The notes under the pieces: generated by a model
Database searches by the model: none
Told to the model about the DNA's origin: nothing
The model's input: only the letters and a program-made list of their open reading frames with translations
Part shown: piece by piece, positions 6,051-6,066 of the stretch
Numbering within the stretch: position 1 is the stretch's first letter
Layout: each line of letters begins with the position of its first letter
Translations under genes and position numbers: made by a program
Assembly: GCA_024643485.1 (NCBI GenBank)
Contig: JAHEMU010000175.1
Span: forward strand, 1-6,066
Length of the DNA stretch: 6,066 nt
Source of the DNA: Cytophagales bacterium
GTDB taxonomy: Bacteria; Bacteroidota; Bacteroidia; Cytophagales; Cyclobacteriaceae
Direction: 5' to 3'

Positions 6051-6066
6051 TTTATATTGAAAGAAA

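Overview
This window reads as an AT-rich chromosomal segment from a member of the Bacteroidota (Cytophagia- or Flavobacteriia-like). Several features support that assignment: start codons are preceded by A/T-rich leaders without clear Shine-Dalgarno sequences, there is a TATCTTCG element resembling the Bacteroidota -7 box (TAnnTTTG), and two small lipoproteins are present. The assignment is an inference from style and protein flavour, not from a marker gene. All seven genes lie on the minus strand, so transcription runs from high to low coordinates.

Upstream block (6050 to 4226): a PhzF-family isomerase-like enzyme comes first. After a 62-bp gap follow two short lipoprotein genes that share a TAATG stop/start overlap: a DUF6624-like lipoprotein and a single-domain cupin lipoprotein. 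No link between this block and metal transport is visible in the sequence.

Intergenic region (4225 to 4095): 131 bp, strongly AT-rich. It holds a perfect 18-bp palindrome (ATTTAAGTATACTTAAAT) just upstream of the next gene, a possible -7 promoter element next to it, and a second, smaller inverted repeat. This looks like the control region of the metal operon, probably bound by the DtxR-family protein encoded immediately downstream.

Ferrous-iron block (4094 to 124): four tightly packed genes. They are a soluble DtxR/MntR-type regulator; a membrane-anchored DtxR-like protein that also carries a FeoA domain; a stand-alone FeoB GTPase (G domain plus the first part of the helical GDI region); and the FeoB membrane channel as a separate polypeptide. 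The last two together match the length and domain order of one ordinary FeoB. The last two junctions have the same geometry: the next ATG lies inside the end of the previous gene, with an 11-nt overlap ending in AAATAA. The simplest model is a self-regulated Fe2+ (possibly Mn2+) uptake operon in which FeoA is supplied as the C-terminal domain of a membrane-tethered, metal-sensing DtxR homologue. That tethered sensor next to a split FeoB is the most unusual part of the window and the best candidate for an undescribed arrangement: a transporter whose GTPase or channel could be gated directly by a metal-sensing DtxR module.
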